Assembly (NCBI RefSeq): GCF_012271765.1
Contig: NZ_VRKO01000016.1
Coordinates: 186,001 to 250,000 of the forward strand
DNA from: Erwinia rhapontici
Lineage (GTDB): Bacteria; Pseudomonadota; Gammaproteobacteria; Enterobacterales; Enterobacteriaceae
Reading direction: 5' to 3'
DNA length: 64,000 nucleotides
Shown here piece after piece: positions 25,973-34,244 of this stretch; position 1 is the first letter of the stretch, and the number at the start of each line of letters is the position of its first letter. Under the pieces are notes generated by a model that ran no database searches, was not told where the DNA came from, and worked only from the letters and a program-made list of their open reading frames with translations. A program made the translations under genes and the position numbers.

Positions 25973-27378
25973 TCCTGATGGATATTGAACAGGCGGCCGT
26001 TAGCGGCGGCGATTTACCGGTGCAGCCGCTGTCGTTTACGCTGCGTGCCGGGCAGCCATTTACGCTGTTAGGGGAAACCGGATCGGGTAAAAGCCTGCTG
26101 GCGCAGGCGGTGATCGGCACGCTGCCCGCCGGACTGAAGGCCAGCGGTACGCTGCATGTTGATGGTCAGGTGCTGCCGCTGGCTTCTCGTCCGGCGCGTG
26201 CCTTCTGGGGGCATCGGCTGGGCATTCTGCCGCAGGAGCCGTGGCTGGCGCTGGACCCGACCATGCGTGCAGGCGAGCAGGTGGCCGAGAGCTACCGCTT
26301 TCTGCGTGGCATGAAAGCGCGACCGGCCCGCGAGGCCGCCCTGCGCGATCTGGATGCGCTGGGCGTGTCCGCCGCAGCCGACCGCCTGCCGCAGGCGCTG
26401 TCCGGCGGGATGGCCCAGCGGGTGGCCTTTGCCGCGGCGCGGGCGGGCGGGGCGAACATTATTGTCGCCGATGAACCGACCAAAGGGCTGGATGTGGCGC
26501 GGCGCGATGAAGTGATCGCCTTGCTGTTGCAGGAAGTGCGCGCAGGCGGCGGGTTGCTGACCATCACCCATGATATCGAACTGGCCCGCCAGATCGGCGG
26601 TGAAGTGGCGGTGATGCTGCGCGGTGAAATCATCGAGCGTGGCAGTGCAGAGCAGGTACTGACGCAGCCGCAGCATCCTTATACCCAGGCGTTGCTGGCT
26701 GCCGATCCGGCTCGCTGGGCCGCACGTTTACCTGCTGCACACGCGCGTGACGTGGTGCTGGAAGCCCATAACCTCAGTATCACGCGCGGAGGCCGTCAGT
26801 TGTTCAGCGACCAGTCGCTGCGCGTCCATGCCGGGGAGGTGATTGGCATTACTGGCCCCAGCGGCTGCGGTAAGAGCAGCTTCGGCGATATCCTGCTCGG
26901 GCTGCTGGCCGCTGACAGTGGAGACGTGGTGCGTGACCGCCAGTTAGCCGCGGTGAAATACCAGAAGATTTTCCAGGATCCGCCGTCTGCTTTTGCGCCG
27001 CGTGTCACGCTGCGTGAGGCATTAAGTGATGTGGTGAAACGTCATCGCCTGGATGGCGCACGCATTGCGCCTCTGATGGAACGACTGAAGCTGCGTCCGC
27101 TGCTGCTGGACCGTTATCCCGGTGAGATTTCCGGCGGTGAGCTGCAGCGTTTTGCCCTGCTGCGCGTGCTGTTGCTCGACCCGGTGTTTCTGTTTGCCGA
27201 TGAACCCACCTCGCGGCTGGATCTGCTGACCCAGCAACAGACCATTGAGCTGTTAGTCGAGGTCGCCGCAGAGCAGAACTGCGCGCTGCTGGTGGTCAGC
27301 CACGATGAAGCGCTGATTGATCATATCAGCCATCGGCGCATTCGTTTTGGGGAGGAGGGGATCCGTAGTGGAGGGTAA
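25969..27378 (+). CDS. Fused two-domain ABC ATPase (DppD+DppF type)
   Basis: 469 residues holding two complete ABC cassettes in one chain. Cassette 1: Walker A GETGSGKS (residues ~35-42), signature LSGGMAQRVAFAAAR, Walker B IIVADEPTKGLD, switch His ITHD. Cassette 2: Walker [10 protein letters not shown], signature ISGGELQRFALLRVL, Walker B FLFADEPTSRLD, switch His VSHDE. In Dpp and Nik systems these are two proteins; here they are fused as in YejF/GsiA. It energises the two permeases upstream. Last gene of the operon. Confidence 0.92.
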   Translation: MILMDIEQAAVSGGDLPVQPLSFTLRAGQPFTLLGETGSGKSLLAQAVIGTLPAGLKASGTLHVDGQVLPLASRPARAFWGHRLGILPQEPWLALDPTMRAGEQVAESYRFLRGMKARPAREAALRDLDALGVSAAADRLPQALSGGMAQRVAFAAARAGGANIIVADEPTKGLDVARRDEVIALLLQEVRAGGGLLTITHDIELARQIGGEVAVMLRGEIIERGSAEQVLTQPQHPYTQALLAADPARWAARLPAAHARDVVLEAHNLSITRGGRQLFSDQSLRVHAGEVIGITGPSGCGKSSFGDILLGLLAADSGDVVRDRQLAAVKYQKIFQDPPSAFAPRVTLREALSDVVKRHRLDGARIAPLMERLKLRPLLLDRYPGEISGGELQRFALLRVLLLDPVFLFADEPTSRLDLLTQQQTIELLVEVAAEQNCALLVVSHDEALIDHISHRRIRFGEEGIRSGG

Positions 27379-27506
27379 CACCGCCAAGGCATGGGTCACC
27401 TGTAATATTGAACGGCCCCATCGTAAACATTCATGTCAGGTCTTGATTGTGAGGGGCTGATGCTGGCTAATGTAGACTCAAAAATCTGTTTAAAAAGGAT
27501 TTAGTG

Positions 27507-27917
27507 ATGAGCATGATTGAGAAATTAAAAGTTAAGTACCCGGGCGCGATCGCATGGGCATTTGGGGACTCGCCAGAAATGGCAGATGAACTGGCTGAAC
27601 TGGTCATCAAAGGCGTGAAAACGGCCACCTGTGGATCGCTTTCGTCGTTTAAAAACGAAGAGGGAGCACCCACCATTGGCGGTTACAGCATCATCCTTAA
27701 CGGCAGAGACGAACCGGTATGCGTCATCAGGACTATTTCGCTGTGTATCGTTCGCTTCTGCGATGTCGATGAAGACCTTGCAAGGAAGGAGGGCGAGGGG
27801 GATCTCAGCCTGAAATACTGGAGGACAGAGCATAAAGCATTTTTCTCAAGAGAGGGCACATACCAGGAGGATATGGAGCTGGTTGCAGAAGAATTCGAGC
27901 GGGTTGAAGTCCTGTAG
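27507..27917 (+). CDS. ASCH-domain protein
   Basis: 136 residues from ATG 27507 (AGGA 7 bases upstream). It shows the ASCH (PUA-like) fold: YPGAIAWAFGDSPEMADELAELVIKGVKTATCGSLSSF, then GGYSIILNGRDEPVCVIRT and a YWRTEHKAFF ending. ASCH proteins are thought to bind RNA or modified nucleosides; YqfB is an amidohydrolase on acetylcytidine, but that cannot be assumed here. It stands alone at the left edge of the accessory region. Confidence 0.82.
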   Translation: MSMIEKLKVKYPGAIAWAFGDSPEMADELAELVIKGVKTATCGSLSSFKNEEGAPTIGGYSIILNGRDEPVCVIRTISLCIVRFCDVDEDLARKEGEGDLSLKYWRTEHKAFFSREGTYQEDMELVAEEFERVEVL

Positions 27918-27957
27918 CAGGCGATTGTTGTACCCGTCGCGTGCGCAACGTCTGTTA

Positions 27958-28139
27958 TTACCGTCTTATTATTTTCCGGTAAACCGCAGGCGTGACGCCA
28001 GTCAGCCAACTGAAAACACGCCGCATCACGTCCGGCCCGGAAAAGCCGCATTCTGCGGCCAGTTTTTTCACGGGCAGCATTTCTCTCTCGATCAGAAGCC
28101 GCGCTTTTGATACCCGTTCATTTTTCTGTGGACGAGTGG
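27958..28139 (-). pseudogene. AraC-family regulator, C-terminal remnant
   Basis: The minus-strand frame ending at TAA 27958-27960 reads QKNERVSKARLLIEREMLPV and goes on KKLAAECGFSGPDVMRRVFS, WLTGVTPAVYRKIIRR. This is the second helix-turn-helix of an AraC-type protein (GlxA/FtrA-like, with RVxxAR and GFSSP-like motifs). The frame has no start. It joins directly to the stop of the GNAT gene at 28140, so the rest has been lost. Confidence 0.8.
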
Positions 28140-28601
28140 TTACTGCGCTTTGACACGATAGATATCAGGCCGGGTTATCGCCCATGCATAATTCGGTTTA
28201 TTGACAGGCTCATAACCGAACTTTTCATACAGCCAGGGCGCGGTGGTGGTGAATAGCGTGATCCTGCGGAGCCGGACAAAAACCGGGTGACTGTGGATGG
28301 ATTGCATCAGCCATTTTGCCAGCCCCTGGCCCTGATGTTCTTCCAGCACGTAGACGTCGCACAGGTAGGCAAAGGTGGCGTAATCCGTAATAAGGCGGGC
28401 AAACCCCACCTGCACCCCATGATGATAAAGGCCAAAGTTAAGGCTGTGACGGATCGCGTTCGCCACGGTATCTTTATCGATTCCGGCAGCCCACGTTGAT
28501 CGGGTCAGATACTGGTGTATTGCCACCGCGTCTAACTTTTCGCTGTCGGTGCTGATCAGGTAAGCGTTGCTGTGCCACTCATGTATCGCGTTTTCGCCCA
28601 T
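28140..28601 (-). CDS. GNAT-family N-acetyltransferase
   Basis: 153 residues from ATG 28601 (AGG 8 bases upstream). A reading from 28649 has no ribosome site. Motif A of the GNAT fold is present (LCDVYVLEEHQGQGLAKWLMQSI, with Q-x-x-G-x-G/A for acetyl-CoA), and the C-terminal APWLYEKFGYEPVNKP is typical of the small YjdJ/Elp3-like group. The substrate is unknown. It ends against an AraC remnant. Confidence 0.85.
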   Translation of the reverse strand: MGENAIHEWHSNAYLISTDSEKLDAVAIHQYLTRSTWAAGIDKDTVANAIRHSLNFGLYHHGVQVGFARLITDYATFAYLCDVYVLEEHQGQGLAKWLMQSIHSHPVFVRLRRITLFTTTAPWLYEKFGYEPVNKPNYAWAITRPDIYRVKAQ

Positions 28602-28822
28602 TTTTGCCTGTTTATCCTGTGACAGTTTGCGTGATTTCAACCTTATCATGGGGCGGAAGGGCCAGGGGGAAAATTCAGGAGGTGAGGGGCGGGGGAGTAA
28701 GAGGAAGCTGGCTGATCCTAATAATTAGTGTTTGAGTTACAAGAGATGTTATTTGGAAAATACGCCATAAAGTGACTTCCGATGGTATGGTTACATTCTT
28801 ACCAATAAAAGGGGAAACGCTA

Positions 28823-29134
28823 ATGATTGTAAGGACCTGGCACGGTTGTGTTCCACTAAAATATGCTGAAGCTTTTGCGAAACACCTTGAGAAAACAGGT
28901 GTAGAGCATTCAAAAAGCATATCTGGGAACAGAGGCGCTTGTGTGCGTCGAGAGACCCAGGGTGGCTGGGAGCATTTTTTTCTGGCTACTTACTGGCAAG
29001 ATCTGCAATCGGTTAAGGCATTTGCCGGAGAAAGTTATCACGTCGCGGTGACTTACCCAGATGACGAAGAATTTGAACTACTTTCCGATCCCTATGTTTT
29101 CCAGCATGTCGTGGAAAACATTGTGCCGCTTTAG
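28823..29134 (+). CDS. ABM-type small protein (antibiotic biosynthesis monooxygenase-like)
   Basis: 103 residues from ATG 28823 (GGGGA upstream); an in-frame start at 28772 is less likely. The sequence (IVRTWHGCVPLKYAEAFAKH, GACVRRETQGGWEHFFLATYW, VTYPDDEEFELLSDPYVFQH) fits the dimeric alpha-beta barrel group that includes YgiN-like monooxygenases and stress proteins. Catalytic function is not established for this group. Base composition is lower in G+C than in the flanking metabolic operons. Confidence 0.6.
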   Translation: MIVRTWHGCVPLKYAEAFAKHLEKTGVEHSKSISGNRGACVRRETQGGWEHFFLATYWQDLQSVKAFAGESYHVAVTYPDDEEFELLSDPYVFQHVVENIVPL

Positions 29135-29202
29135 CTTCTTTTCCCGGGCAACCTGTCCGTTACCCAGGTTTTGTATAATATCCATACTTATTCAAATCGC
29201 TA

Positions 29203-29272
29203 AGGTCTGCTCCTGGCACTGAGCGAGCTGACGCAAGTAGAGGAAGGTCAGCTGTGAGCGAGGAGCAGACCT
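29203..29272. repeat. GTCYGCT-type long hairpin repeat
   Basis: AGGTCTGCTCCT (29203-29214) is the exact complement of AGGAGCAGACCT (29261-29272). A nested AGCTGAC/GTCAGCT pairing lies inside. Related pieces (GTCCGCT, TGGCAC, GAGCGAGGAGCGGAC) recur at 30048, 30738, 32081, 35487 and 36432, all within the accessory region. Confidence 0.75.
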
Positions 29273-29411
29273 AGCATCTCAATCCGATTTATTTTTATAC
29301 TACCGAACAGATTTCTGAGTCAACGAAGAGAAAACTACAGTGCCATGTTGAAAATTCGCAAAATCGTAGTCGTTGGATTATCCTGCAGACAGTTTCTAAA
29401 GGGAGCAGTAT

Positions 29412-29906
29412 ATGAGCAATAGAGTAAGTTTACATTCTGCAGTACATCATCGACAGATCGTAGAAAATCTATTTCGATATTACGTTTACGACCTTTCTGA
29501 GTTCAGTCGATCCCCATGTAATAACGATGGAAGTTATAGTTTTAAGTCGTCATCACTTGATCCTCACTGGAGCCGTAATGACCATTGGCCGTATTTAGTT
29601 TATTGCGGTGAGGAACTTGCTGGCTTCTGTCTGGTGAGGCACTATCCCTATGATTTACAACGTTATGACATTGATCAGTTTTTTATTATTCGTCGGTTCA
29701 GAGGAATGGGCATTGCTAAAGAGGCATTTCGTCTCGCAGTGTCTGATAGGCCTGGACTTTGGCAAACAAGGATAATGCTGGAAAACACATCGGCATTGCA
29801 GTTCTGGCGTTCGGCGGTTAATTCAGTCAGCGAAGGTAATTTTCAGGAGAGGATTCTGGCTGATTATGATTTAGACATGCATTTCTTTTTATATGAAATA
29901 ATATAA
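29412..29906 (+). CDS. GNAT-family N-acetyltransferase
   Basis: 164 residues, with AAAGGGAGC before the ATG. The acetyl-CoA loop is RRFRGMGIAKEAFRLAV (R-x-x-G-x-G/A), preceded by FCLVRHYPYDLQRYDIDQFF and followed by ENTSALQFWRS, the usual GNAT C-terminal strand and helix. The substrate is unknown. The gene is AT-rich and lies in the horizontally acquired stretch. Confidence 0.85.
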   Translation: MSNRVSLHSAVHHRQIVENLFRYYVYDLSEFSRSPCNNDGSYSFKSSSLDPHWSRNDHWPYLVYCGEELAGFCLVRHYPYDLQRYDIDQFFIIRRFRGMGIAKEAFRLAVSDRPGLWQTRIMLENTSALQFWRSAVNSVSEGNFQERILADYDLDMHFFLYEII

Positions 29907-30068
29907 GTATTTTTGCAATTCAATGAGTATTAGAAAATGAATAGTCATCAATTTTTCTAAAAGAGAATTTCGCCGTTGATGAATATCATTTATTCAAAAG
30001 CACTCTTAGTCAATATTTCTCTCAATCTGACCTGCTTACCGCGTGGTTACTATGGTCCGCTTTTGGCA

Positions 30069-30090
30069 CAGGGCTGCTATTGCAGCCCTG
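30069..30090 (-). terminator. Hairpin after the tyrosine recombinase
   Basis: CAGGGCTGC and GCAGCCCTG flank TATT, just after the recombinase stop. The same hairpin follows the truncated copy (about 36447-36468). There is no T-run, so termination is uncertain. Confidence 0.45.
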
Positions 30091-30096
30091 ACAACC

Positions 30097-30699
30097 TTAG
30101 ACTTCAATCGATTCAGAGATCTCTAACGCATCATCGACTTCAATGCCCAGATAACGGACTGTGCTTTCCAGTTTCCTATGGCCCAACAGAAGTTGGATCA
30201 CCCTGAGATTCTTAGTTTTCTTGTAGATAAGGTAAGGTTTTGTTCTTCTCATGGAATGAGTGCTGTAAAGCGCATCGTCGAGACCAAGTTTTGCTACCCA
30301 CCCATGAAAAATCCGGTTGTATTGCCGGGTTGATATGTGCTGATTAGTACCGACCCGAGATCGAAACAAGAAGTCATTACTGTGCAAATTGCCAAGCTTT
30401 ATCAATGCAGCAACAGCTTCTCTTGTCCCTTTAGTTATCTCAAATTGCACAGGGCTACCGGTTTTCTGTTGCAACACCGTTGCCCTGCTTGAAACAGAGC
30501 TGCCATATGCAACATCAGATACTTTAAGTTTTACCAGATCGCAGCCTCGTAGCTTACTGTCCAGGGCCATATTGAACAGAGCCAAATCGCGCGTCTTACC
30601 TTCCAGTTCAAGCCTGATTCGGATCCCCCAGATATGAGATATCTGAAGTGGTCTTTTTTGGCCTACGATACGGCCTTTGTTCCACGATGACGTGTTCAT
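30097..30699 (-). CDS. Small tyrosine recombinase/integrase
   Basis: 200 residues from ATG 30699 (AGGAG 8 bases before). It is a minimal catalytic-domain recombinase with the full active-site set: Arg in DSKLRGCDLVKL, Lys in LQQKTGSPVQF, HxxR in THSMRRTKPYL, His in LLLGHRKLEST and Tyr in VRYLG. It lacks an N-terminal arm-binding or SAM-like domain, as in the fim-switch and other about 200-residue recombinases. Its ribosome site lies in a perfect inverted repeat (30700-30732). A truncated second copy occurs at 36475-36704. It could move or invert a nearby segment, but the target is unknown. Confidence 0.92.
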   Translation of the reverse strand: MNTSSWNKGRIVGQKRPLQISHIWGIRIRLELEGKTRDLALFNMALDSKLRGCDLVKLKVSDVAYGSSVSSRATVLQQKTGSPVQFEITKGTREAVAALIKLGNLHSNDFLFRSRVGTNQHISTRQYNRIFHGWVAKLGLDDALYSTHSMRRTKPYLIYKKTKNLRVIQLLLGHRKLESTVRYLGIEVDDALEISESIEV

Positions 30700-30732
30700 A
30701 CTCAAATCTCCTGCATTGTGGGAGATTTGAGT
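30700..30732 (-). promoter_or_regulatory. Perfect 12-bp inverted repeat over the recombinase ribosome site
   Basis: ACTCAAATCTCC (30700-30711) and GGAGATTTGAGT (30721-30732) flank 9 bases and abut the start codon. In mRNA the AGGAG ribosome site would be locked in the stem. In DNA it could be a recombinase core site. Confidence 0.8.
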
Positions 30733-30809
30733 ATGGCTGTCCCTTTTGAGCGAGGAGCGGACGTGCAACTTATGCCCTTATCATTGAGCCAGATAAGAAA
30801 AAATATTTT

Positions 30810-31805
30810 TCATGCAGTTATTGAAGTCATGTTATTAAACAATCTTACAGCTATTGAACAGACATCATAATCTTCGATGTTTGATAATACTGCCAGAGTA
30901 TAGGCTGCTTCCTGTGAGCGCAAAAAATATGTTTCTCTTCCAAACGTAGAACCCTGGTGACAATAAATTTTCCCTGATTTATCCTCATCGAGTTCAATGC
31001 CAAAGCAGTATGAATTATGGTCTTCAATCATAATGTTGGTGTCAGTAGTCAGGGGAAGAGGGATAAGCATTTTTCTTATCAACTCCTTTCCTCCGACCAA
31101 ACCCGAAGAAAAATTCAGTCCCCATTTCATTAAATCATTAGCAGATGAGTGTACAAGGCCTGCTCCGGTAACGCCCCATGGGCTGTGAACAGGGAAAAAT
31201 ATATTGTTATCTTTTTCTTGATATCCGCTGACAGATTCCTTCTCCATAGAAACCCCATCGGAAACAAAGGAATCATTCATATCCAGAGGTGAAAATATTT
31301 CCTTTTTAACAAAGTCCGGGTAGCTTAGTCCTGAGACTTTTTCAACCACTTGAGCAAGTAAAATATATCCAGTATTACTGTACTCGTACCTGGTTCCGGG
31401 AGTAAATTTTAAATATTTCCTTTCGCTAATTCCTTTGATTATATCTTTGGTTTTAAATGGTGAGTAATAGTCAACACCTTTATCTTCAGCAATATCAAAA
31501 AGACACGGGAGTCCAGAGGTGTGATAGATTAAGTTTTCAAGTGTTATATTATCTGGAAGGGCTTTAACTTCTGGAATAAAGTCGAAGAGGTTGTTATTTA
31601 AATTCAGTAATCCATTTTTTTCCAGGAGAAGAATACTGAATGCTGTAAACTGCTTTGATACTGAAGCAAGATCGAATATGCTATTTTTATTGATTGGTAC
31701 ACCGGTCAGCATATCTTCAACACCCATGCTGAACTCGATAGTTCTGCCATCATCAAAGTGCATAAGTGCAATAACACCGGGTCTGTTAAATAATGAGTTG
31801 GTCAT
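30810..31805 (-). CDS. Serine beta-lactamase-fold hydrolase
   Basis: 331 residues. The three motifs of class C beta-lactamase/DD-peptidase-like enzymes are present: SxxK in DLASVSKQF (about residue 49), YxN in YEYSNTGYILL and HxG in CHQGSTFGRE. There is no clear signal peptide, so it is likely cytoplasmic and of the esterase/'serine hydrolase' branch rather than a resistance enzyme. It is AT-rich, with many ATA and TTA codons unlike the phn or mel genes, suggesting transfer. It lies upstream of the recombinase on the same strand. Confidence 0.9.
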   Translation of the reverse strand: MTNSLFNRPGVIALMHFDDGRTIEFSMGVEDMLTGVPINKNSIFDLASVSKQFTAFSILLLEKNGLLNLNNNLFDFIPEVKALPDNITLENLIYHTSGLPCLFDIAEDKGVDYYSPFKTKDIIKGISERKYLKFTPGTRYEYSNTGYILLAQVVEKVSGLSYPDFVKKEIFSPLDMNDSFVSDGVSMEKESVSGYQEKDNNIFFPVHSPWGVTGAGLVHSSANDLMKWGLNFSSGLVGGKELIRKMLIPLPLTTDTNIMIEDHNSYCFGIELDEDKSGKIYCHQGSTFGRETYFLRSQEAAYTLAVLSNIEDYDVCSIAVRLFNNMTSITA

Positions 31806-32191
31806 AATTATCCATCAAATCTGTTAGTTATTAATACATGCAATTTAATAATCAAAGAGATATTTTCAAAGAGGTAATTGTTCCTTCCTTGCAGTGTTTC
31901 TGAGTCGCGTTCGTCATACAAGCGTGGTTAATAGAGACATAATAATCGCCTTAAATACCATAATGTGTTAAATCTTTATAACTCCAGAACCGAAAGCATC
32001 TGTGGCTCGCGCGCGGTTTTCTTGTTATACAATATTCCAATGTTTGCATCTGGCACGAAGCAGGCCCTCTAAGGGTTAATATGTCCGCCAGAGCGAAGAG
32101 CGGACATAATTTGCAATACAGAAAAATCATAATCGCACTAACTCTGCCCGGGTCGAATTCGAATATCATTTAAAGGATCAATGCGAATTCT
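31806..32191. other. Gap without a gene; one hairpin repeat
   Basis: This AT-rich 386-base stretch holds no supported gene. It contains ATGTCCGC (32081-32088) and GCGGACAT (32100-32107), a short hairpin of the GTCCGCT family, and a related TGGCACGAAGC sequence about 30 bases before it. Confidence 0.6.
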
Positions 32192-32575
32192 TCATAATGG
32201 ACAGCTCACATCACCTTCAGGGCAGCTAAGCATGTCTTTCAGTTCTTTGGTACGTTGTTCAGTTTTTGCCTTGAGGCAGAGCCCGATATTCATTGAATTA
32301 ACGGAACCTTCACGCGATGCAAAAGTCTGAAACTGACAATCAGCATCACGATATTCGATCCATTTTTTCTGGGCCTTCCGAAAAAGTGCTGTTTGTTCTC
32401 CAGAGGTGGATTTCAGAACCTGCTGATAGGTAGAATTCAATTCCTTGTCAGCTTTCTTGTAATCTGCATTCGCGCACTGGCTCATTTCAAGCTGGGTTTC
32501 TGCATTGTCACAGTCTGCTGCCGAGACCTGAGATACAGGCCAGAGAAGCAGCGAAGCAAGAATCAGTTTTTTCAT
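32192..32575 (-). CDS. LprI/DUF1311-type secreted protein
   Basis: 127 residues with a signal peptide (MKKLILASLLLWPVSQVSA, then ADCDNAETQ). The mature part has the DUF1311 pattern: C-DNAETQLEMSQCANADYKKADKELN, a Y(Q/K)QVL helix, KAQKKWIEYRDADCQF and a closing Cys. The family includes lysozyme inhibitor-like LprI and E. coli YecT-type proteins. Function here is unknown, probably periplasmic. Confidence 0.85.
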   Translation of the reverse strand: MKKLILASLLLWPVSQVSAADCDNAETQLEMSQCANADYKKADKELNSTYQQVLKSTSGEQTALFRKAQKKWIEYRDADCQFQTFASREGSVNSMNIGLCLKAKTEQRTKELKDMLSCPEGDVSCPL

Positions 32576-32675
32576 AAATACTCCATTAATATGATGAACT
32601 CACGTTTAATTTGAAACGCCAGACGCAGGCTAAAGCAATGGGGGTTGCTGGTTTGCTGAATATGTCAGCAAAATT

Positions 32676-32957
32676 TTATCTGGTACTGAACGGCTTTTCA
32701 TCTATTTTTACACGCATAAGTGCATAGGGTTTCTGGTGCATATCTTTATTCATATGAAACGCCGGCTGGCGATACGGCTGGTTCACAATAAAGTACAGAT
32801 AGCCGTCTGACCTGCCCCCGGCCTGTCGCCACAGGCCTTTTTCGATTCGGCGTCCGAAACGGACACAGATACCGGTAGTTGCCGCCGACACTTCCTGAGT
32901 AAGACCTTTATTTCGTTGAGTTATGGAAAAATCGACCTGTCTGATGTTGAGCGTCAC
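32676..32957 (-). CDS. Small unrecognised protein, possibly translated after a leader peptide
   Basis: 93 residues from a GTG at 32957 with GGAG 5 bases before. The GTG overlaps the TGA of a 9-codon frame (MFLLPMERL) in a TTGTGA junction, so the two could be translationally coupled. The sequence (VRFGRRIEKGLWRQAGGRSD, then GYLYFIVNQPYRQPAF) has no known motif that I recognise and is basic. It may be a gene fragment. Confidence 0.4.
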   Translation of the reverse strand: MTLNIRQVDFSITQRNKGLTQEVSAATTGICVRFGRRIEKGLWRQAGGRSDGYLYFIVNQPYRQPAFHMNKDMHQKPYALMRVKIDEKPFSTR

Positions 32958-33397
32958 AACCTCTCCATGGGAAGAAGAAACATGACGCTAAGATTACAAA
33001 CAGGCCAAAGTAATTGTCGCCTAATACCTCAGATTCAGACTGGTTATATAATAATGATATTTGCTTCTGCTTTTTTTGAATTTAGGGTTGTCACTTACTA
33101 CTGCTGTTAAGAATAGCGCTTAATAAAAATGTAATATGTATCATTTCATGAAAAGAGTAAATTGTTAACAGAGTAATCATTAGCATTAAATGTCGTTTAA
33201 TATCAATAATTTAGCCTAGCATTGAAAGCTTATAAACTTTCTTTTTAAATTAAAAAAACATTCTAAAACAACGAAAAACGTTTCATTACACTCCATGGTT
33301 TTTATTTTCCAGTTAATTTAACTTTAATGAAGTAGCTCATTAGCTACGGGGTGGGCCAACGATTATCTCATGTATTTATTACCTTTAAGGATGGATT
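32958..33397. other. AT-rich leader region of the glycine-repeat gene cluster
   Basis: No gene is supported here. The stretch from about 33110 to 33397 is very AT-rich, with A and T runs of the kind bound by H-NS, and presumably carries the promoter of the four genes that follow. AAGGATGG lies just before ATG 33398. Confidence 0.5.
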
Positions 33398-33751
33398 ATG
33401 AGACATAAAAAATTAATTCTTGCTTTAGGTGTTTTTGTCCTCTCTGCGACGCGACTTTCTGTCGCCGCACCCTTACATAACGAACCGTTTACGGATCACT
33501 CCCCACATACCTTCTTGCTTGTCGGCGATGCTAATGGCGGTGACGGCGGGAACGGGGGTTCTGGTGCCAATTCTCCTGGTGGTCCTGGAGGAGACGGAGG
33601 AAATAACAGCGCCAGCGGTAACGGGAACGGCAGTGGTAATGATAACGGTACTGGCAATGGCTCAGCTAATGGCAATGGTTCCGGAGACGGTGACGGCGGC
33701 GGTGATGGTGGCGACGGCGGTGGCGATGGTGGTGACGGCGGCGGAGCGTAA
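33398..33751 (+). CDS. Secreted glycine-repeat protein 1
   Basis: 117 residues with a Sec signal peptide (MRHKKLILALGVFVLSATRL..SVA, cut before APLHNE). After a short linker (FTDHSPHTFLLVGDA), the rest (about 70 residues) is almost only Gly, Asn, Asp, Ser, Ala and Thr in GGN/GGD/GGS and GNGSG repeats, ending GGDGGGDGGDGGGA. No cysteine, no anchor and no LPxTG. Such GGX repeats can fold as bundles of polyglycine-II helices (as in some phage tail adhesins and snow-flea antifreeze protein) or stay disordered. It is the first of four tandem genes of this kind. Function unknown. Confidence 0.8.
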   Translation: MRHKKLILALGVFVLSATRLSVAAPLHNEPFTDHSPHTFLLVGDANGGDGGNGGSGANSPGGPGGDGGNNSASGNGNGSGNDNGTGNGSANGNGSGDGDGGGDGGDGGGDGGDGGGA

Positions 33752-33774
33752 TCAGGCTGCAGAATCTAACTAAA

Positions 33775-33801
33775 AATGGTCGCCTAATGAAGGCGGCCAT
33801 T
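33775..33801 (+). promoter_or_regulatory. Hairpin between glycine-repeat genes 1 and 2
   Basis: AATGGTCGCC pairs with GGCGGCCATT (one T-G pair) around TAATGAA. No T-run. It may attenuate or stabilise the message between genes 1 and 2. Confidence 0.55.
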
Positions 33802-33821
33802 AATTAAAGGATGAAACTTTT

Positions 33822-34244
33822 ATGTCAAAGCTACACAACACTCTGATTTTTCTTCCGCTGTCTGCAGGGCTGCTCCTTTCCCTGCCGGTATTCAGTCAGA
33901 CACTCCCGCAGGACACTATCCAGCTGTCTGCCTGTGAGAGCCAGAACGGACAGGATGGGAACGGCACTTCGCCTGACGGAGAAAATGGTAAAGACGGCGT
34001 GCCTGGTACAGGCTGTCTGAACGGAGGTAACGGCGGTAACGGCTCTGCTTCAGGTGGTAACGGCGGAAATGGGGGAAATGGCGCAGGCGCCGCGAATGAA
34101 ACCCATCACAAACACCACAAACATCATAAAAATACACACGGTAGCGCTAATGGTGGAAACGGTGGTGATGGTGGGTCAACAGACAATGCGCCCGGAGGTG
34201 CTGGCGGTGATGGAGGTAACAATGACCAGTCAGAACATCTGTAA
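33822..34244 (+). CDS. Secreted glycine-repeat protein 2 with a histidine-rich segment
   Basis: 140 residues with a signal peptide (MSKLHNTLIFLPLSAGLLLS, LPVFS, cut before QTLPQD). The mature part has two cysteines (SACESQNGQ and GTGCLNGG), collagen-like GxxGxDG spacing (DGNGTSPDGENGKDGVPGTG) and GGN repeats. Then comes a basic His cluster (THHKHHKHHKNTH) that could bind metal, followed by more GGDGG repeats. Its 3' end overlaps gene 3 by 23 bases. The His cluster and the Cys pair are absent from the other three. Confidence 0.8.
   Translation: MSKLHNTLIFLPLSAGLLLSLPVFSQTLPQDTIQLSACESQNGQDGNGTSPDGENGKDGVPGTGCLNGGNGGNGSASGGNGGNGGNGAGAANETHHKHHKHHKNTHGSANGGNGGDGGSTDNAPGGAGGDGGNNDQSEHL

Noticed and set aside
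30810..31805. A beta-lactam resistance gene
   Set aside because: SxxK, YxN and HxG are present but there is no signal peptide, and the sequence looks like the broad serine-hydrolase branch, so resistance should not be inferred.
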